From Taeniopygia guttata (Eukaryota; Chordata; Aves; Passeriformes; Estrildidae), in assembly GCF_048771995.1 (NCBI RefSeq), contig NC_133059.1, forward strand, positions 3,895,001 to 3,959,000: a stretch of DNA of 64,000 bases. Reading direction: 5' to 3'. Positions within the stretch are counted from its first letter, which is position 1; each line of letters opens with the position of its first letter. A program made the translations under genes and the position numbers. Of the stretch, positions 36,050 to 64,000 are shown one piece after another. Below the pieces are notes generated by a model. It did no database searches. It was not told the DNA's origin and was given only the letters and a program-made list of their open reading frames with translations.

Positions 36050-36860
36050 CCGGGTCTCATTCTGGGGGTTCCGTTCTGCTCCCGGGGGGGGTCCTGATCC
36101 CATTTCGGGGGTCCCAGTTCGGTTCTGGGGGTCCCGGGGGGGTCCCGATCCGGTTCTGGGGGTCCCAGTCCGGTTCTGGGGGTCCCGGTCTCATCCTGGG
36201 GGTCCGGGGGGGGGTCCTGCTCCAGTTCTGGGGGTTCTGATCCCGTTCCAGGGGTCCCATTCTGCTCCCGGGGGGGCCCGGGGGTCTCGATCCAGTTCTG
36301 GGGGGTTCCTGGTCTCGTTCTGGGGGTCTCAGGGGGGTCCTGATCCGGTTCTGGGGGTCCCAGTCCGGTTCTGGGGGTCCCGATCCAGTTCCGGGGGTCC
36401 CGGGGGGGGGTCCCGGTCCCATTTTGGGGGTCCCAGTCCGGTTCTGGGGGTCCCGATGCAGTTCTGGGGGTCCCGATCCGGTTCTGGGGGTCCTGATCTG
36501 GTCCCGGGGGGGGGTCTCGGTCTCATCCTGGTGGTCCCGATCCAGTTCTGGGGGTCCCAGTCCAGTTCTGGGGGTCCCAGTCCGGTTCTGGGGGTCCCGA
36601 TCCGGTCCCGGGAGGGTCCGGATCCAATTCTGGGGGGTCCCAATCCTGTTCTGGGAATCCTGGGGGGGGTCCCAGTCCCATTTTGGGGGTCCCAGTCCGG
36701 TTCTGGGGGTCCCGATCCAGTTCCGGGGGTCCCCGGGGGGGATCCTGGTCGCGTTTTGGGGGTCCCAGTCCGGTTCTGGGGGTCCCGATGCAGTTCTGGG
36801 GGTCCCAATCCGGTTCCGGGGGTCCCGATCCGGTTCTGGGGGTCCCCGGGGCCGTTGCCC
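36050..36860 (-). repeat. MARK4 3' UTR 20-nt minisatellite
   Basis: About 35 units of GGTTCTGGGGGTCCCGATCC and close variants on the plus strand. As part of the mature mRNA it would be a long structured repeat. Confidence 0.88.
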
Positions 36861-36913
36861 CGTCCCCCCCGAGGGCGGGGGAGGGGCGGCTGCCGGGGGT
36901 GGGGGAGGGGCCG

Positions 36914-48182
<11,269 letters not shown>

Positions 48183-48520
48183 GGTCCCGGCCCGGGGGGG
48201 GCGGCGGGAGCGGCCGGCGGCGCCGCCCGGGTCCCGTTCCCGGGGCCGCTCCCGTTACCGGCGGGGCCGGGCCGGGGCGGCCATGGCGGCCATGGCGCCG
48301 GAACCGGAAGTTGGTGGGCGGGGCTTCGCCTGTAGAGGGAGCATGAGCAGTGAGGCTGGGAGTGTTAGCCACGCCCACGGGGAGAGGAGGACCAATCAGA
48401 ACGCGCCGCTCCGGCATGGAGACAGATGGCCACGCCCCCAGCCTGAGGGGCGTGGCGGAGAGCGGGCGGAGCGTTGTGATTGGCTGAGCGCTGGCCAATG
48501 GGAAGGGAGAGCGCGTTTAA
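48183..48520 (-). promoter_or_regulatory. MARK4: MARK4 CpG-rich promoter
   Basis: GC-rich sequence upstream of the MARK4 ATG with CCAAT/ATTGG boxes at 48392, 48479 and 48495 and several CCACGCCC boxes. EXOC3L2 starts on the other strand about 2 kb away, so part of it may serve both genes. Confidence 0.6.
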
Positions 48521-48539
48521 CCCCTGCGGGGCCGGGAGG

Positions 48540-56412
<7,873 letters not shown>

Positions 56413-56574
56413 CACCCCCGGCCTGGGGACACCCCAAAATCCGGGTGGCACCCCCACCCCGCTTCCCCCCAGTTCCCCCCAGTTCCTCCCAGTTCCCCCC
56501 AGTTCCCCCCAGCGTGTAAATGACGGCGTGAATTTAAGGCTGGTGGCGGTGTCCTCGTCCTTGGGGACACTGAG

Positions 56575-56715
56575 AGGGACTTGGGGACAGCGAGGGGGAC
56601 TTGGGGACACCGGGGGGGACTTGGGGACACTGGGGGGGACTTGGGGACACCGGGGGGGACTTGGGGACACTGGGGGGGACTTGGGGACAGCGAGGGGGAT
56701 GAGGGGACACTGTGG
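56575..56715 (+). repeat. EXOC3L2 3' UTR 20-nt array
   Basis: Seven or so copies of GGGGGACTTGGGGACACCGG in the 3' UTR. Confidence 0.85.
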
Positions 56716-56936
56716 GGACAAGGGGACATGGCAGGGACAAGGGGACAGGGTGGCCACAAGCGGCCACCTCAGCCCTTGCCGGGGCCGTGGCGGGGTTGGG
56801 GACAGCGCTGGGGACACCGGGGGGGCTCCGGTGGCACCGCTCAGCAGAGGGACACGGAGGCCGCGGCCCGGGGGGGGCCCTGGGCGGGTCCCCCGGCTCA
56901 GAAATAGCCGAATCCGGGCAGGAAGAGGCGAGAAAT

Positions 56937-56942
56937 AATAAA
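56937..56942 (+). terminator. EXOC3L2: EXOC3L2 polyadenylation signal
   Basis: AATAAA in an AT-rich pocket about 525 bases after the EXOC3L2 stop. Confidence 0.65.
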
Positions 56943-56959
56943 AATGGCTAAAAATAAGT

Positions 56960-58535
56960 GGCCGGGGCGGGAGCGGGGCCAGAGGTCACCGGGGTCGGCC
57001 CCGGGGAGGGACCGGCGGCGGCGGCGGAAGCGGCAGCGCTGGGCGGGGACCGGGGGGCGCCGGGGGGCGAAAAGGGGGGGAAATTGGGGATGGGGGACAA
57101 TTAGGGACATTTGGGGACGGGGGATAATTAGGGACACTCGGGGATGGGGGTGGCACCGAGCGGGGACGCGGTGACAAAAAGCAGCGCGGACGTTGTCACC
57201 TCCCCCCCCCCCCGGGCATGGCCGGGGACGGTCCCGGTGGCGGCGCCGGTGAATCACCGGGAGGATGGCGGCAAAGAGGGGGAGGAAGGAAACCCCCCCA
57301 AAATGGGGAGTGGGGGGGTCGGGGAGCCCCCAAAGGTGGCACGGCCACCCCACCCCCCCAAAATGGGGAGAGGGGGGGTCGGGGGAGCCCCCAAAGGTGG
57401 CACGGCCACCCCACCCCCACCCCCCGGAGTGGCCCAGGGACACCCGAATTGGGAAAGGGCACTCAAACTGGGAGGGAGCCACAGCAAACTGGGACCAAAC
57501 TGGGAGAGAATCCACAGCAAACTGGGACCAAACTGGGAGAGAACCCGCAGCAAACTGGGACCAAACTGGGAGAGAACCCACAGCAAACTGGGAGAGAATC
57601 CACAGGAAACTGGGAGAGAATCCACAGCAAACTGGGATGGAAGCCACGGGAAACTGGGAGCAAACTGGGACAGAACCCACAGCAAACTTGGACCAAACTG
57701 GGAGGGAAACTACACTGGACCCAGAAAGGATCCCCCAAACTGGGCAGGGGCCTCTCAAACTGGGAGAGAATCCACACCCAACTGGGAAAGGACCCCCCAA
57801 ACTGGGAAAGGACCCCCTAGACTGGGAAAGGACCCCCCAAACTGGGAAAAGACCCCCCAAACTGGGAAAGGAGTCCTCAAACTGGGAAAGGATCCCCCAA
57901 ACTGGGAAAGGACCCCCCAAACTGGGCAGCGCCCCCCAGTTCCTCTCCCCGCGCTCCCCCTGCCGGTCACCGGCGGAACTGCAGCGAGCGGGAGGGGGCG
58001 TGGCTTGCGGGGGGGCGTGGCCGCCGCCCCTCCCATTTCCCCGTTGATTGACAGGTGGGTGGGGCAACGGAGCGGTGCCCCCGTGTCCCCGTGTCCCCCC
58101 CCGTGTCCCCACGGGCTCCGTGTCCCCCCCGTGTCCCCACGGGCTCCGTGTCCCCACGGGATCCGTGTCCCCGCTGTCCCCGTGTCCCCTCTGTCCCCAC
58201 GAGCTGGGTGTCACCCCCCGTGTCCCCACGGGCTCCGTGTCCCCGTGTCCCCCCCGTGTCCCCGCTGTCCTCGTGTCCCCTCTGTCCCTGTGTCCCCGCT
58301 GTCCCCGTGTCCCCGCTGTCCCCCCTCTATCCCCGCTGTCCCCTCTGTCCCCTCTGTCCCCTCTGTCCCCGCTGTCCCTGTGTCCCCTCTGTCCCCGTGT
58401 CCCTGTGTCCCCTCTATCCCCGCTGTCCCCTCTATCCCCGCTGTCCCCGCTGTCCCCCGTCCCCGCCCCGCCCCGCTGATCCCTCCCGGTGTCCCCGCAC
58501 CCAAGAACGGCACCGGGAGCCGCTGGAAGCTGCTT
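56960..58535. repeat. Intergenic arrays between EXOC3L2 and FOSB 3' ends
   Basis: 57290-57415 has two copies of a ~66-nt GGGGGGTCGGGGAGCCCCC block. 57450-57940 has AACTGGGACCAAACTGGGAG and AAACTGGGAAAGGACCCCCC units. 58070-58470 has GTCCCCGCTGTCCCC units. No gene is recognisable. Confidence 0.8.
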
Positions 58536-58541
58536 TTTATT
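58536..58541 (-). terminator. FOSB: FOSB polyadenylation signal
   Basis: TTTATT on plus, AATAAA in the FOSB sense. The T/A-rich stretch at 58624-58690 just upstream in the transcript looks like a conserved 3' UTR end. Confidence 0.7.
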
Positions 58542-58939
58542 GGCCACGTGTGGGGCGGGACGAGCGCGGACGGGGGGCCCGGGGGGCGGCCCCGGGCGGG
58601 CACCAACACGGCACAGGGCGACAATAATTATCCTCGTTATAATAATAATAAAAAATTAAACATCTCCCGCGCAACAAAAATAGATTTATGTACCGGGGCT
58701 GGGGCGGGGCCGACAAGCGGAACCGGGACAGGCGGGGCACGGGCGGGCGGGGGGCGAGCGGGACCGGAGAGCCCGAGCGGGGCGGGCACCGGGGGCGGGG
58801 CACACCTGGGCAGGTGAGCCGGGGGGCGGAGGGGCACCCAGGGCGGGAGGTGACCTGCAGGGGTCACCTGGAGGCCGCAGGGACCCCCCGAAGGGGACAG
58901 GGAGGTGACAGGGTGGCACCTCCGAGCGGGGGGGACCCC

Positions 58940-59345
58940 GCGGGGACACCTGGAGCAGGTAAAGGTGGCCACAGGGACACCTGGAGCAGGTAAAGGTGGC
59001 CACAGGGACACCTCGAGAAGGAGGAGGTGACCACAAGGGACACCTGGAGCAGGTAAAGGTGGCCACAAGGGACACCTGGAGCAGGTAAAGCTGGCCACGG
59101 GGACACCTGGAGCAGGTAAAGGTGGCCACAGGGACACCTGGAGAAGGAGGAGGTGGCCACAGGGACACCTGGAGCAGGTAAAGGTGGCCACAGGGACACC
59201 TGGAGCAGGTAAAGGTGGCCACGGGGACACCTGGAGCAGGTAAAGGTGGCCACAAGGGACACCTGGAGCAGGTAAAGGTGGCCACAGGGACACCTGGAAA
59301 AGGAGGAGGTGGCCAAAAGGGACACCTGGAAAAGGAGGAGATGGC
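58940..59345 (-). repeat. FOSB 3' UTR ~31-nt minisatellite
   Basis: About 13 copies of GGGACACCTGGAGCAGGTAA followed by AGGTGGCCACA on the plus strand. It sits in the presumed 3' UTR of an immediate-early mRNA. Confidence 0.88.
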
Positions 59346-59817
59346 CCGTGGAGCCCCTCAGAGCGGCGTGGAGGGGACACGGGACATCTCCAGGGGGACA
59401 GAAATGACACCTGGACCTTCTGTGGGGACGGGGACACGGCGGCGGCTTCTCCAAAGGGGGTGGAGGTGGCACCGGGACCCTCCTGGGGAACCGGGATGGG
59501 GCACAGGGACCTTCAGCGGGGGCTTGGGGACACCTCAGGTGTGTCACAGGTGCCACCAGGGCCGGGCTGGGACATCTGCGAGGCGCTGGAGGCGCGGCAG
59601 GAACGCCCCGGGTTGGGGACAGCCACCTGCGAGGTGCCGGGGACAGCGTGGGGACCTTCTCCGGGTGACGGGGACGTCACCGGAGGGACGGGGACATCTC
59701 CAGAGGGACGGGGGGGTCCCGGTAGGACCCCCGAGAGGCGGCGGGGACCGGGGGCGGACACCTCCGAACAGCCACGGGGTGGCGGGAGCCTCATCACGGC
59801 CACCAGGCGCCAAAAAA

Positions 59818-59935
59818 ACCCCAAAACTCCAAAAAAAAAAAGAATAAAAATAATAAAAATAACCCTTCAAGCCTCCCCCTAAAAATAAAAAAAAAAAAAT
59901 TAAAAAAATTTTAAAAAAATTAAAAAATCAAAGGA
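59818..59935 (-). promoter_or_regulatory. U-rich tract in FOSB 3' UTR
   Basis: A-rich on plus, so the FOSB transcript has long U runs broken by AAUUU and AUUUUUA. It may act in mRNA turnover, although canonical AUUUA pentamers are not obvious. Confidence 0.45.
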
Positions 59936-60085
59936 TCCCCAGCGGAGCCGGGGAAAACAAATCCCGAAAAAAGCGGGGCGGGCCAAGCCCAGCCCGAGGC
60001 GCGGCGGGGGCAGGGAGGAGGTGCCCGTTTTTTTGGGGGGCTCGGGGGGTCCGGGGGCGGCGCGCTCGGGGAGGGGGGACCCCGT

Positions 60086-64000
<3,915 letters not shown>

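Noticed and set aside
56960-58535. A further gene between EXOC3L2 and FOSB
   Set aside because: All frames there are repeat translations or short basic peptides. No splice-linked conserved domain was found.

Overview
This 64 kb window looks like a piece of a very GC-rich avian microchromosome, probably one of the small dot chromosomes that carry the so-called hidden bird genes. Seven vertebrate genes can be read exon by exon. Six have clear single-gene identities whose human counterparts lie on 19q13: PSMD8, HNRNPL, ECH1, BCKDHA, MARK4 and FOSB. The seventh is the Sec6-family gene EXOC3L2. Introns are short and almost every one is filled with G- or C-rich minisatellites. I recognise no LINE/CR1, SINE, DNA transposon or LTR element anywhere, which is unusual for 64 kb of vertebrate DNA.

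Layout. 1-1090: last coding exon and 3' UTR of PSMD8 (+). 1190-2114: CpG-rich promoter with 13 CCAAT/ATTGG boxes. 2115-18200: HNRNPL (+), 13 coding exons, 583 aa, including one intron with AT-AC ends of the minor (U12) type. 18440-27118: ECH1 (+), 10 exons, 290 aa. 27333-35075: BCKDHA (-), 9 exons, 425 aa, convergent with ECH1. 35161-35360: short tandem array of CArG and CACGCCC boxes upstream of BCKDHA. 35678-48182: MARK4 (-), 18 exons, 697 aa, ending in the short-isoform tail. 48183-50171: GC-rich region between the divergent MARK4 and EXOC3L2. 50172-56942: EXOC3L2 (+), 11 coding exons, 805 aa. 58536-64000: FOSB (-), three complete coding exons plus the last 20 bases of the preceding exon at the window edge.

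The genes do not form one pathway. PSMD8 is a 26S proteasome lid subunit. HNRNPL is a CA-repeat-binding splicing regulator. ECH1 and BCKDHA are organellar enzymes of fatty-acid and branched-chain amino-acid oxidation. MARK4 is a microtubule-affinity-regulating kinase. EXOC3L2 is an exocyst Sec6-like protein. FOSB is an AP-1 bZIP factor. The head-to-head MARK4/EXOC3L2 pair matches the order I recall from mammals. All coding frames close across every splice junction I placed.

The most interesting signal is structural. In five genes, short fragments spanning an exon edge (a splice donor, a splice acceptor or the stop codon) are copied into the neighbouring intron or 3' UTR, usually inside or beside the local minisatellite. 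I list 14 sets. One copy makes a complete in-frame 48-nt extra exon in HNRNPL. ECH1 exon 2 is flanked by minisatellites that are reverse complements of each other, so its pre-mRNA could fold into a long hairpin. Other leads are a conserved-position delta-FosB-like internal splice site, a possible HNRNPL autoregulatory exon, and a ~1.3 kb intronic array of GGAACATTCC units.
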